A DNA stretch of 64,000 nt from Anolis sagrei (Eukaryota > Chordata > Lepidosauria > Squamata > Anolidae). Position 1 is the first letter of the stretch. Every line of letters begins with the position of its first letter. This document shows, piece by piece, positions 1 through 11,177 of the stretch. The stretch lies in contig NC_090024.1 of the NCBI RefSeq assembly GCF_037176765.1, positions 196,288,278-196,352,277 on the forward strand, read 5' to 3'. A program made the translations under genes and the position numbers. The notes under the pieces were generated by a model. The model was not told where the DNA came from. It was given only the letters and a program-made list of their open reading frames with translations, and searched no databases.

Positions 1-1112
1 AGTTCCATCATCCATGGTCCACCCTTCTCCAAAACTGCAGCAGAATGTAGGGTGGGTCATGGGGGCTCTGTGTGCCAACTTTGGTCTTGATTGGTCATTA
101 GATGAGTTTTGCAGCAGTCTTGGGTTGTGCAGGTACTTGATGTCCCATCATCCATGGTCTGTCGTCCTTCAAACTGCTCCAGGATGTAGAGTGGGTCATT
201 GAAGCTCCATGTGCCAAGTTTAGTCTTGATGAGTCATTGGCGAGGGTCTCAGTGGTCTCAGGAAGTGAGTGAAGTGACTGCAAGTCCCATCATTCATTTT
301 CTAATTCTTCCAAACCGCACCAGGATGTAGAGTGGGTCATGCTGGATCTCTGTGTAAATTGTGGTCCTGATCCATCATCGTTGGCAGTTGTAATGGTCTT
401 AGGAAGGGAGTGCAGGTATTGCAAGTCCCATCGTCCATGGTGCATCCTCCTTCAAACTGCACCTGGATGTAGAGTGCATCATGGAGACTCAGTGTGCCAA
501 GTTTGGTATTTATTGGAATTTGGATGAGGGTTGTAGTGGTCTGATGAATTGAGCAATGGTACTGCAAGTCCCATAATCCACGGTCCATCCCCGGCCAAAC
601 CACACCAGGACGTAAAGTGGGCCATGGGAGGTCTATGTGCGAAGTTTGGTCCTGATCAGTCATTGGATAAGGTTAACAGCGGTCTCAGAATGTGAGTGGT
701 GGTACTGCAAGTCCCATCATCCATGGTTCATGCTCCTCCAAACTGCAGTAGGATGTAGAGTGGGTGATGGGGGCTCTGTGTGCCTATTTCGGTCTGTATT
801 GGTAGTGTTCTGACCCAGCCCCCGGCCTTTCCTTTCCTCTCTTTGTCATCTCGGAATGTTGGATTTGAGGCTGGCCAATCAGAGAGCATATGCAAATTTC
901 CTTCTGTCATGCCCTGTTTCTGCCATGAACCCTCTTCTCCACCAGGGGCTCCTATTGAAGCTGGCCAATCAGAGACCATATGCAAATAGCACCACTGCGG
1001 CAGCCAATCCGAATGTTGGAACTTTCAGGCTGGCCAATCAGAATGCTGCCACATACCCCTTCCGCCCTCCGCCCTTCCTCTGTCCGATACAAACACTCTT
1101 CTTTATTATATA
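1..1112 (-). mobile_element. Helitron tandem array, unit A (partial)
   Basis: This is the 5' part of a non-autonomous Helitron on the minus strand, cut by the window edge. It is made mostly of a degenerate minisatellite with a period of roughly 140 bp, recognisable by the recurring words 'catcatccatggtcca', 'gatgtagagtgggtcat' and 'tgtgccaagtttggt'. The 5'-proximal part (about 800-1090) carries repeated 'ctggccaatcagagaccatatgc' related words (CCAAT and octamer-like ATGCAAAT). It matches 3359-4468 at a constant offset of 3,358 bp over about 1 kb. No Rep/helicase coding is visible; short open frames here are by-products of the repeat. Confidence 0.75.
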
Positions 1113-2655
1113 CTAGCTTGGGGACCCGGCGTTGCCCGGGTTATTAGAGAAAGTGGGTAATGGCGGATCTGTATGCCAAGTTTGGTCTTTATTGGTCTTT
1201 GGATAACGGCTGAATTATTTTCAGGAAGTGAGTGAAGGTACTTGAAGTCCCATCATCCATGGCCCATCCTCCTACAAACAGCAGCAGGATATAGAGTGGG
1301 TCATGGGGGCTCTGTGTGCCAAGTTTGGTTTTTATCAGTCATTAGATGAGGGTGGCAGTGGTGTCAGTAAGTGAGTGAAGGTAGTGCAAATCCCATCATC
1401 CAAAGTCCATCCCCTTTCAAACTGCAGCAGGATGTAGAGTGGATCATGGGGGCTCTGTGTGCCAAGTGTGGTCTTGATTGATCATTAGAAGAGGGTTGCA
1501 GGAATCTTCGGAAGGGAGTGGAGGTACTTGAAGTCCCATCATCCATGGTCTGTCCTCCTCCAAACTGCACCAGGATGTAGAGTGGGTCATTGGAGCTCCA
1601 TGTCCAAGTTTAGTCTTGATTAGTCATTGGCGAGGGTCTCAGTGGTCTCAGGAAGTGAGCAAAGGTACTGCACGTCCCATCATCCATCTCCAAAGTTTTC
1701 CAAACAACACCAGGACGTAATGTGGGTCATGAGAGGTCTATGTGGCAAGTTTGGTCTTGATCCGTCATTGGATGAGGTTTGCAGAGGTCTCAGAATGTGA
1801 GTGAAGTTACTGGAAGTTCCATCATCCATGGTCCACCCTTCTCCAAAACTGCAGCAGGATGTAGAGTGGGTCATGGGGGCTCTGTGTGCTAACTTTGGTC
1901 TTGATTGGTCATTAGATGAGTTTTGCAGCAGTCTTGGGTAGTGGAGGTACTTGAAGACCCATCATCCATGGTCTGTCGTCCTCCAAACTGCTCCAGGATG
2001 TAGAGTGGGTCATTGAAGCTCCATGTGCCAAGTTTAGTCTTGATGAGTCATTGGCGAGGGTCTCAGTGGTCTCAGGAAGTGAGTGAAGTGACTGCAAGTC
2101 CCATCATCCATTGTTAAATTCTTCCAAACCACACCAGGATGTAGATTGGGTCATGCTGGGTCTCTGTGTGAATTGTGGTCCTGATCCATCATCGTTGGCA
2201 GTTGTAATGGTCTTAGGAAGGGAGTGCAGGTATTGCAAGTCCCATCGTCCATGGTGCATCCTCCTCCAAACTGCAGTAGGATGTAGTGTGGGTGATGGGG
2301 GCTCTGTGTGCCAAGTTTCGTCTCTATTGGGAGTGTTCTGACCAAGCCCCCGGCCTTTCCTTTCCTCTCTTTCTCATCTCGGAATCTTGGATTTGAGGCT
2401 GGCCAATCAGAGACCATATGCAAATTTCCTTCTGTCATGCCCCGTTTCTGCCATGAATCCTCTTCTCCACCAGGGGCTCCTATTGAAGCTGGCCAATCAG
2501 AGACCATATGCAAATAGCACCACTGCGGCAGCCAATCCGAATGTTGGAACTTTCAGGCTGGCCAGTCAGAACGCTGGCACATACCCCTTCCGCCCTCTGT
2601 CCGCCCTCTGTCCGCCCTCTGTCCCATACAAACAAACACTCTTCTTTATTATATA
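1113..2655 (-). mobile_element. Helitron tandem array, unit B
   Basis: A head-to-tail Helitron unit on the minus strand. Its 3' terminus is at 1113: CTAG (1113-1116) preceded, in element orientation, by a short spacer and an 18-bp hairpin at 1124-1141 (stem ACCCGG/CCGGGT). This is the CTRR-plus-hairpin end expected of Helitrons. The interior is the same minisatellite as unit A but about 300 bp shorter than unit C. Its 5' end abuts the 3' end of unit C without spacer at 2655/2656. No transposase is visible, so it is non-autonomous. Confidence 0.78.
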
Positions 2656-4508
2656 CTAGCTTGGGGACCCGGCGTTGCCCGGGTTATTAGAGAAAGTGGG
2701 TAATGGCGGTTCTGTATGCCAAGTTTGGTCTTTATTGGTCTTAGGATAACGGCTGCATTGTTTTCAGGAAGTGAGTGAAGGTACTTGAAGTCCCATCATC
2801 CATGGCCCATCCTCCTACAAACAGCAGCAGGATATAGAGTGGGTCATGGGGGCTCTGTGTGCCAAGTTTGGTCTTTATCAGTCATTAGATGAGGGTGGCA
2901 GTGGTGTCAGTAAGTGAGTGAAGGTACTGCAAGTCCCATCATCCAAAGTCCATCCCCTTTCAAACTGCAGCAGGATGTAGAGTGGATCATGGGGGCTCTG
3001 TGTGCCAAGTGTGGTCTTGATTGGTCATTAGAAGAGGGTTGCAGCAATCTTCGGAAGGGAGTGGAGGTACTTGAAGTCCCATCATCCATGGTCTGTCCTC
3101 CTCCAAACTGCACCAGGATGTAGAGTGGGTCATTGAAGCTCCATGTGCCAAGTGTAGTCTTGATTAGTCATTGGTGAGGGTCTCAAGGGTTTCAGGAAGT
3201 GAGCAAAGGTACTGCAAGTCCCATCATCCATCTCCAAAGTTTTCCAAACAACACCGGGACGTAACGTGGGTCATGAGAGGTCTATGTGCCAAGTTTGATC
3301 TTGATCCGTCATTGGATGAGGTTTGCAGAGGTCTCAGAATGTGAGTGAAGGTACTGGAAGTTCCATCATCCATGGTCCACCCTTCTCCAAAACTGCAGCA
3401 GAATGTAGAGTGGGTCATGGGGGCTCTGTGTGCCAACTTTGGTCTTGATTGGTCATTAGATGAGTTTTGCAGCAGTCTTGGGTTGTGCAGGTACTTGATG
3501 TCCCATCATCCATGGTCTGTCGTCCTTCAAACTGCTCCAGGATGTAGAGTGGGTCATTGAAGCTCCATGTGCCAAGTTTAGTCTTGATGAGTCATTGGCG
3601 AGGGTCTCAGTGGTCTCAGGAAGTGAGTGAAGTGACTGCAAGTCCCACAATCCATTTTCAAATTCTTCCAAACCACACCAGGATGTAGAGTGGGTCATGC
3701 TGGATCTCTGTGTAAATTGTGGTCCTGATCCATCATCGTTGGCAGTTGTAATGGTCTTAGGAAGGGAGTGCAGGTATTGCAAGTCCCATCGTCCATGGTG
3801 CATCCTCCTTCAAACTGCACCTGGATGTAGAGTGCATCATGGAGACTCAGTGTGCCAAGTTTGGTATTTATTGGAATTTGGATGAGGGTTGTAGTGGTCT
3901 GATGAATTGAGCAATGGTACTGCAAGTCCCATAATCCACGGTCCATCCCCGGCCAAACCACACCAGGACGTAAAGTGGGCCATGAGAGGTCTATGTGCGA
4001 AGTTTGGTCCTCATCAGTCATTGGATAAGGTTAACAGCGGTCTCAGAATGTGAGTGGTGGTACTGCAAGTCCCATCATCCATGGTTCATCCTCCTCCAAA
4101 CTGCAGTAGGATGTAGAGTGGGTGATGGGAGCTCTGTGTGCCTATTTCGGTCTGTATTGGGAGTGTTCTGACCCAGCCCCCGGCCTTTCCTTTCCTCTCT
4201 TTGTCATCTCGGAATGTTGGATTTGAGGCTGGCCAATCAGAGACCATATGCAAATTTCCTTCTGTCATGCCCTGTTTCTGCCATGAACCCTCTTCTCCAC
4301 CAGGGGCTCCTATTGAAGCTGGCCAATCAGAGACCATATGCAAATAGCACCACTGCGGCAGCCAATCCGAATGTTGGAACTTTCAGGCTGGCCAATCAGA
4401 ACGCTGCCACATATCCCTTCCGCCCTTCCGCCCTCCGCCCTTCCTCTGTCCGATACAAACACTCTTCTTTATTATATATACAGATACAGATATAGATACA
4501 GATATAGA
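2656..4508 (-). mobile_element. Helitron tandem array, unit C
   Basis: The longest unit of the array. Its 3' end (CTAG 2656-2659, hairpin 2667-2684) is the same as that of unit B. Its 5' end is the TC-starting terminus at about 4508, which on the minus strand reads TCTATATCTGTATC and resembles the 5' ends of two other Helitrons in this window (57374 and 60032). Only this unit has the full 5' terminus; A and B end in a shared TATAATAAAGAAGAGTG stretch fused to the next CTAG. The array therefore looks like a concatemer rather than independent insertions. Confidence 0.78.
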
Positions 4509-5567
4509 TTTACTTAAGTGATCCCTCATTGTCCAAGTATTATGGTCTTCTAGGTGTAGTGTCTTGGCATGGATATGTAGGTGACTGTGGAGCCCAATTC
4601 TTGATCCGCATATAACATGCTATGTGATACACACACACCATAACAATTTGACAGGGACAGTCCCAAATTGTCTTGGTGTCCTGATATGTGATGTGTTGGA
4701 GGGAATATGGCTGGTTGGCTATCAGTTCACAGAATTCCTAAACCAGAGTTTAAATTAAGTTTAGCATCATGGATCACCCCAATCCATACATTTCAGACTG
4801 CAATTCTTCCCACTTACCTGGATTAAATCTCACTGAACTAAATGGCATTTCTTTCTTCATATCTGTAATGCTTATTAACATGTTAATGGTTTCCTGGCCT
4901 TCAGAGGAAGGAAAAGGCTCTATAGCAGAGGAAGCCTGTTTCAAGTTACAAATGTTGATCTCATACAAACAAACCATTCATGCTGTGCTGCTTGGCTTTT
5001 CCCCATGTATAAAAAGGGGGTGGTGGTGGTCCGAAATGGCACAAATTTTTTGAAAAAGGTGTTAACAAGTGTAATTCTGTTTTCGAACCAAATGTTTTCG
5101 AACCAAAATATGACCATATTCATCTTTTTAATAAACCATATCTTGAATTTGGGAGTACATCTTTGTTCTCATGAGGAAAACTTGAATGCCATTGCAAGAA
5201 AGCTATTCTTTGGTTCCAATTTCGTGGCAGGTATTTATCTGGATCATCTCCAAACAAGAGATAAGGGTGCAAATTATCTAGTTTTGGGAGGCTCAGTTTT
5301 GGATGGAAGGATGAGCTGTGTGCCAATCTCAGTGCAGCTAGGAGAGCAGCAACTTGCTACAATTTGAAATGCTTAGCTTATGTTATGTATTATTTACTTA
5401 GTTAGCTTGTTCCTTCTTTCTGTTATGTGTCGATTTCTGGTTAGAAGCAAGTAGACTAGATTAAATGTTCCTTAATAGATGCAAGGAACAGTCTTGGGAT
5501 TTTATCATTTACCTATTTCTCTTAATTTCTGGAAAGGAAAATGTATTCTCTCTGTATATATGTGTAT
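4509..5567. other. No gene seen; AT-rich unique-looking sequence
   Basis: I see no SCR exon, RNA gene or clear repeat here. Open frames of 60-120 codons occur but have no recognisable domain and overlap each other on both strands. The stretch is probably intron of the upstream RCA-like gene whose last exons are at 6552 and 7203. Confidence 0.4.
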
Positions 5568-6112
5568 TAGGGCTGGGCGGTTTCGTTTCGTTAATTTGTA
5601 ATTCGTTAAAAAATTGTTATTTTTTTATAACGAAGCGATAACGAAACATTCTGGAGCAACTTAAAAACGAAACGAATTTTTAAATTCGTTTTGTAAATGC
5701 TTCGGATTCGTTATGTATTCGTTTCGTTATCGGTTTGAGGTCGTTTCGTTATTATTTCCGCATTTCTGGGGCAAGTTTTATAGTTGTTTTTTGTTTAATT
5801 AGTGAAAAAAAATTATAATATCACACCAACAGTCAACAACAGAGGGAGAGGGAAGCTTCAGAAGTTCCCCCTGTCCCATTTGGAGGTTTTTTAGCGTATT
5901 GCGCCGTTGCGTCAGCCATTAACGAATCGATTCGTTATTGTTTCGTATTTGTTTCGTTAATGTTTCGTAATTTTTTTAACATTTACAAAATTTTGTAAAT
6001 ATCGAACTTTTTAAAAGAAAAATTTCGGAATTCTTTTAAATATCGAAACGCAAAAACCCCCAAAAAACTATTCGATTTTAGAAACAATTTTTTCCGTTGT
6101 TACCCAGGCCTA
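5568..6112. mobile_element. hAT-type MITE
   Basis: A 545-bp element flanked by a perfect 8-bp target-site duplication ATGTGTAT (5560-5567 and 6113-6120). The ends are inverted: TAGGGCTGGG at the left and CCCAGGCCTA at the right. An 8-bp duplication and such short terminal repeats are typical of hAT transposons. The interior is AT-rich with many CGTTTCGTTA-type words and internal inverted repeats and has no coding capacity. Confidence 0.85.
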
Positions 6113-6144
6113 ATGTGTATACTCATTTGTGAGATGGAGGTTGC

Positions 6145-6350
6145 ATCAATACACTACATTTAATGCAGTTTGACATCTCATTAATGGCAATGACTTCATG
6201 CTATGGAATCATGCTAATGGTAGTTCGGCAAGGCACCAGCACTTGGAAGGGAAGGCTAAAGACCTTGGAAAATGCAACTCTCAGGCTTTCATAGCACTGA
6301 GTCAGTTAAAGTGGTGCCAAACTGCATTAATCCTACAGTGTAAATGTATC
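6145..6350. repeat. Palindromic MITE, degenerate
   Basis: Left arm contains ATGCAGTTTGACATC and the right arm GTGCCAAACTGCATTAAT, near inverted copies of each other, with the 'aaggcaccagc' and 'ctttcatagcactgag' words between. The same family recurs at 26075, 26680, 28595, 53370 and 59585. Confidence 0.6.
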
Positions 6351-6551
6351 TGGAGGGAGGGGGGGGAGAAAGGGAGCACTAATTTAGTTGATACATAATT
6401 TCTCACGCTTAATGACATGGCCATGAGCAATCCTTAGGCCTCAGGTTTTGGCTCAGAAACCTTGGGACCTGGGACAAACCTGAGCTGGCACCCCTAAGGG
6501 TGCTCCTTGTTACTTAAAACTTGAATCCTATCTTCTCATTTCACTCTTTAG

Positions 6552-6578
6552 GAAACAACAGTGTGGCAATTGTTGAAG
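6552..6578 (+). CDS. Upstream RCA-like gene, penultimate mini-exon
   Basis: A 27-nt candidate exon bounded by a 3' splice site (CTTTAG) and a strong 5' site (GAAG|GTAAGT). Read in phase 1, the phase used by SCR exons, it gives NNSVAIVE and joins in frame to the exon at 7203. N-N-S is a possible glycosylation or GPI-attachment region. The rest of the gene must lie left of the window or in the repeat-filled left end, where I found no SCR exon. Evidence is splice signals and frame only. Confidence 0.5.
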
Positions 6579-6635
6579 GTAAGTGCAATGTTTCAATATA
6601 AACTTTTGTTCTTGTTCTTCAATGCTTGACACTGA

Positions 6636-6898
6636 AGCCCCCAGTGGTGCAGTGGGTTAAACCCTTGTGCCGGCAGGACTGGTCAACCAACAAAATAGTG
6701 GTTCAAATCTGGGGAGCAGGGTAAGCTCCCATCTGTTAAACTCTAGCTCCTCATGCAGGGACACAAGCGAAGTCTCCCACAGGATGATAAAACATCAATC
6801 ATCTGGGCGTCTCCTGAGGAACGTCCTTGCAGACAGCCAATTCTCTCACACTAGAAGCAACTTGCAGTTTCTCAAGTTGCTTCTGACATGGAAAAGAC
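6636..6898 (+). mobile_element. Sauria-type tRNA-derived SINE
   Basis: The tRNA-like head has a B-box-like stretch (GGTTCAAATC, about 6700) after AGTGGTGCAGTGGG. The body carries the words 'acgtccttgcagacagccaattctc', here split across the copy, and the 3' end CTCAAGTTGCTTCTGACA resembles the BovB LINE tail that squamate SINEs share. It sits in the intron between the exons at 6552 and 7203. Confidence 0.8.
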
Positions 6899-7202
6899 AG
6901 TGCTTACTGGATTACTTTCTCATTTTAACTATTTTAACATTCACATTTCATTAACAAAATCTCTGGTCATTGTTACTTGATTGATTAACATTTGGAAAGA
7001 TCAAATTCTGTTACCTTCCCATAACAGAAAAGCAAGGGTGTTTCACCTCATTCATGTAAATGTTAGGAGCAAGTTATGGAATGGGATATATGTGTATTAT
7101 TTTCTTTTTCTCAAAAAAATAAATAAAAGAAAGTTATTTCTGAAATTCTTTAACATTAATTATATGCAGGTGATTTAAAACATCCGGGTTTTTTTTCCAC
7201 AG

Positions 7203-7246
7203 GAAAACTGACGATTATTCTGGTCCTCCTGGTTCTTATGGTCTAG
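7203..7246 (+). CDS. Upstream RCA-like gene, terminal exon (GPI-anchor-like tail)
   Basis: Begins after a polypyrimidine tract and CCACAG. In the frame set by the previous exon it reads GKLTIILVLLVLMV and then TAG. A protein ending directly in a hydrophobic segment with no basic or cytoplasmic residues is what a GPI-attachment signal looks like, as in CD55/DAF. The position, about 19 kb before a CD46-like gene on the same strand, fits an RCA cluster. A type I membrane protein with no tail, or a secreted splice form, are alternatives. Confidence 0.55.
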
Positions 7247-7367
7247 TGTTGCGCAAAGAAAATAATGGAAGAAAAATGAACCGATATCAAATTTCTGCAG
7301 TAAAGCATTCTAACTTCTTCCTCCAATAGTGAAACACAAAACTACAAAAGAAACAAATCAATGTTAA

Positions 7368-7373
7368 AATAAA
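7368..7373 (+). promoter_or_regulatory. Polyadenylation signal of the upstream gene
   Basis: AATAAA 122 bp after the stop codon at 7244-7246, within a short A-rich stretch. Its placement supports 7203-7390 as the last exon. Confidence 0.5.
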
Positions 7374-7390
7374 GACATTTATTTTAAAAG

Positions 7391-8559
7391 AGAAAACAAT
7401 ATCTGGCCATCTACAGTGTGGCTTGACAATGGGGCCTTAGCTATCCCAAATGTATATCCTGACCATTTCAAGCCAGAGGAGTCAAAAGGAAGACCTCTAT
7501 GTTGTTGGACTGCAGCTCCCATCAGTACTAGCTGCCATAGTTAATAATGAAGAATGCTGGAAGCTGCAGTCCTGAAACATCAAGATAACTGAATTACAGA
7601 TCCTATATCCTTGAGGCAAGTGTTCCATAGTACAATAATTGTAAGAATTTTGTTTATATCTTGTTAATGTTTTGTCACAATGTATTATACTTGTTTTCTT
7701 ATGTATTTAAATAACTTATTTTGATTTACATAATTGTTGAAAAGCAGTATGCAAATAAAATTAACTATTACTATGCAAATCAGAATGATCCCTAACATTT
7801 TATTCCTCCATTTTTAGCACTGTTCAACAAATGTACTGAATCACTTCAAACATTGATAGGCATTCAGCAAGTCCATGGCTTCCCATTTCAATAGAAGAAT
7901 TCAGCTAAAAGATGCAAATAATGTTAGAAATTACTTGAAAAATACTTGAACAAAGTTTCTTGAGTGCCGGGAAACCCTAATGAAAAGAATTCTGCACTAA
8001 AAAGAGTATTTGAAGTTTAGAACTCATTCTGTGCAAAATTAACATGCATTTTCTGTACAGAAATGTTGCTATACGACCTCTCTGCAAACAGTTTTTTGAA
8101 TCTCACCAAGAGAAGAAAATTGATGCACATAATGTTTGCTTCTTTAGGGACCAAAATTCACAAAGTCCATGCCTTGTCCTGCTACCACACTCTCCCTAGG
8201 TAGAGGTATCTGATAGTTTGATTTTCAGTGTACACCAGTTTAAAATAGACAGGCTATGATTCGTCCCAGCTCATAATCTAGCTAGCAGCTAGTAGGCACT
8301 TTGGTTCTACAATGCCAAATCAAAAATCATCATACCACAAAAAGGTAAAATGAAGGCCTCAAGACTAAAAGAATATTCAAAATCATGAAGACCAAACACA
8401 ATAGAATGATCCTAACTATCTGCCTAAATGCCATCAGGGCAATCTTGCTCCTTTGGGGAAGAAATTCCATAATAGTCATTTAAAAAAACCTGAACAGTTT
8501 TCATCCCTCCCAGCCCCTCCCTCCAACGAATCTTTTAAGATTGGCTTCTAACTCCAGGT
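7391..8559. other. No gene seen; intergenic
   Basis: AT-rich sequence without a recognisable coding exon. A degenerate hairpin-like fragment is present around 7510-7590 (CTGCAGCTCCCATCA and GAAGCTGCAGTCCTG). Otherwise nothing recognised. Confidence 0.45.
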
Positions 8560-8599
8560 AAAGAGGGAGATGTTTGCCCATTGATTAAGCCATTGATTA

Positions 8600-9350
8600 A
8601 TGGGCTCAATTCCGATTAACCTAAAGGAGGCTGTAGTAAAACGTTTATTAAAGAAACCAGCGATGGATCCCACTCATTTAAATAACTACCGGCCAGTCTC
8701 AAATCTCCCCTTTTGGGGCAAGTTTCTAGAGAGGGTGGTGGCCTCTCAGCTTCAAAGATTCTTGGATCTATTTCAATCTAGTTTCAGACTAGGTTACAGA
8801 ACTGAAATCACATTGTTGGTTCTCCTGGACCTCTCAGTGGCATTTGATACCATTAACCATAGTATCCTTTTGGGTCGGCTTGCTGGGATGGGATAAGGAG
8901 GCACTGTTTTTGCAGTGACTTTGTTCCTTCCTGGAAGATCAAACCCAGAAGGTGGTGCTGGGTGACTCCCGTTCGACCCCTTGGCCAATGGCCTGTGGGG
9001 TCCCTCAGGGATCCATTCTGTCACCTATGCTATTTAACATCTACATGAAACCGCTGGGAGAGATCATCCGGAGTTTTGGAGTTCAGTGTAATATTTATGC
9101 AGAAGACACCCAGCATTATTACTCCTTTCCCCCAAACGGCAAGGATGCCATTCTGATCCTGAACTGGTGTCTGTCAACAGTAATGGACTGGATGAGGGTG
9201 AACAGATTGAAATTAAATCCTGATAAGATAAAGGTGCTCTTAGTCAGTCATAAGGGATCAGGGAATAGGGATCCAGTTTGTGCTGGATGGAGTTACAATC
9301 CCCCTGAAGGCACAGGATCGCAGCTTTGGAGTGATCCTGGATTCAACTGA
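8600..9350 (+). pseudogene. L2-type LINE reverse transcriptase fragment
   Basis: Translates to the palm and fingers of a non-LTR reverse transcriptase, in two frames, with Y-A-E-D at the usual Y-A-D-D site. Length is far below a full ORF2, so it is a dead copy. Confidence 0.75.
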
Positions 9351-9409
9351 TCCTGGAGCCTCAGGTCTCAGCAGTGGCCAGGATTGCCTTTGCACAGTTA
9401 CAACTCGTG

Positions 9410-9414
9410 TGCCC
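9410..9414. other. Left TSD of the LTR element
   Basis: TGCCC, repeated at 14814-14818. A 5-bp duplication fits Ty3/Gypsy integration. Confidence 0.85.
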
Positions 9415-10425
9415 TGTAACGAAGCGTTAATCCCACCGCTTGTCAACAAAAATGTAACGAAGCTGCGCTAATCTCACTAGATGCCACCAAAAATTATGTG
9501 AGGAAGTATTAATCTTCTTTAATGTCACCAATATTCTGTGAGGAACCTTCTTTTAAATATCAATTAAGCTGCCACCAATATGTTTAGAGACGCTGGTTTA
9601 TGTCTCTGTTTATCCTTAGTTGTGTTGTGAGGTGATTTTGGTAGTGTGGAATGCACCAAGCATAAAAGCAATGGAGGAGGCAGGTTTGAAATACAAAGAG
9701 AACAAGATTTATTGTTAACAGAACGTAATTGTTGCAGTTTTGAGAATTTGAACTTGGCACAAGGCTTGATGTTACAAAATGGCTGGTTTGAGATACATGC
9801 TTCTGATGATACAATTCTCCAAACTTCTTCTTTAGTGAAGTGCTTATACTACTTCAGAGTTCCCTATTGTGAATGTCCACACTGTTTGCCCTATACTCGG
9901 AACAAACCACTGATCACCAGTCTTTCCTTACTGGCAATCCTGAAGACCCCCTCTATTAGATTCTTTTAACCTAAGCAATCTAACAAGGTAACACCTTCAG
10001 CTCTCTTGCTGAAGAAATATTCACAAATTCTAGGAACTACTGAATTCTCACAGCTTCACAACAGAGCCCTAACTGGCTCTCCTCTTCCCCGGGTCTCTTC
10101 CACCGGACTAACTACTTTCCCCAGAGTCCTTTCTTGACTCTGCTATTTTCCAGAGCCCTTAACTGGCTCTGCTCTTCTCCGGGTCTCCTCCACCGGACTG
10201 GAGCTTAACTGCCACTTTCAAACCTTTTCCTCCTTAAGCTCCGCCCACCTCCTCTGAGGCTTTGTCTTGTCACCATGGCAACCTATCCCTCACAGCTAGG
10301 CCATGGCAATAAATGTAAAACCTAAATACAGTTTAAATACAGTATAATAAACACTCTATAATAAACATTATAAATACAGTTTAAACACATTATAAATAAC
10401 ACTTTATAATAAACACATCTCTACA
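9415..10425 (-). repeat. LTR, left copy (3' LTR in element orientation)
   Basis: 1,011 bp, matching 13803-14813 at a constant offset of 4,388. The part near 10300-10425 is AT-rich with repeated ATAATAAACA words. Confidence 0.9.
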
Positions 10426-10437
10426 CCTTCCTCCCCA
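10426..10437 (-). promoter_or_regulatory. Polypurine tract of the LTR element
   Basis: On the minus strand CTGGGGAGGAAGG lies immediately before the 3' LTR, the usual site for plus-strand priming in LTR elements. Confidence 0.65.
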
Positions 10438-11177
10438 GAAATATTATTTTTGTATATTTCTTAATCCTAGAATAGCAAAAATAATCTCACATATTATTTA
10501 ACAATAAATATATATATATCAATTCTGAAAGGGAAACATATTATGGTTAAGTATATTTCAATTACCATACATACAAACCTTTAACCTATGAAATTCTAGT
10601 ATCATCTATGGATGTGGTATCAAAGTCTCACATTTTTATACTTATACATATATTCGTAAATATCTATTGCCTATTGTAAAACATATATACCTACCACACT
10701 TTATTATAATGGGATTATATCTTATATCTATGGTATGAAACATATACAGTTCACCACTGTAATAACATCATATATTTTATAAGTCTATAATAAAACAGTA
10801 TACCCATTTTGTTTAAATATTATACTATACTATTTTATACTATATTACACATACATTACCTTTATATAATTTGGATCTACCTGTGATCATCCTCTATCCA
10901 ATTCTCCATATCAACATCAAATATCCTTGTCCAAATGTGTTTCTATCTCATTAACATATATAATTGACTTTCTACCTAGTCTGGTCAATTTATAAGACAT
11001 TTATCTATATACCATACCACAACTTTTTTCCATACATATGGTCCCACTTTGTTAATAGCCCACACAATAGTTAAACTCCCACATTTGATCATTGACATAG
11101 ATGTCTTAGTGTCCAATGTCCCATGGTTCAAACACAGCCTCGGTTGTACTGGACCAACTGTCCACAGCAATGTCTCT

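Larger units (their letters stand above)
8560..9414 (+). mobile_element. L2-type LINE, 5' segment with decayed reverse transcriptase
   Basis: Two open stretches (8600-8896 and 8952-9350, in different frames) carry reverse-transcriptase motifs: NNYRPVSNLPF, LLDLSVAFDTINHSILL, GVPQGSILSPMLFNIYMKPLG and the active-site region. The active site reads YAEDTQ where the family has YADD, so a catalytic Asp is lost. The ORF is frameshifted and part of the middle is missing. The LINE resumes at 14819 after the inserted LTR element; its extreme left end is uncertain. Confidence 0.75.

Noticed and set aside
14-4495. Many 60-120 codon frames in the Helitron array
   Set aside because: They follow the minisatellite period on both strands and change with it; no conserved domain.
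1-4508. Possible CRISPR array because of regular repeats
   Set aside because: Repeats are long, degenerate and contiguous without unique spacers, and the genome is a vertebrate's.
4769-5367. Frames of 94 and 120 codons in unique-looking sequence
   Set aside because: No SCR cysteines or other domain, overlapping frames on both strands, no splice support.
6636-6720. tRNA gene-like head with B-box
   Set aside because: It is the 5' part of a SINE followed by the SINE body and tail; the same holds for the other SINE copies.
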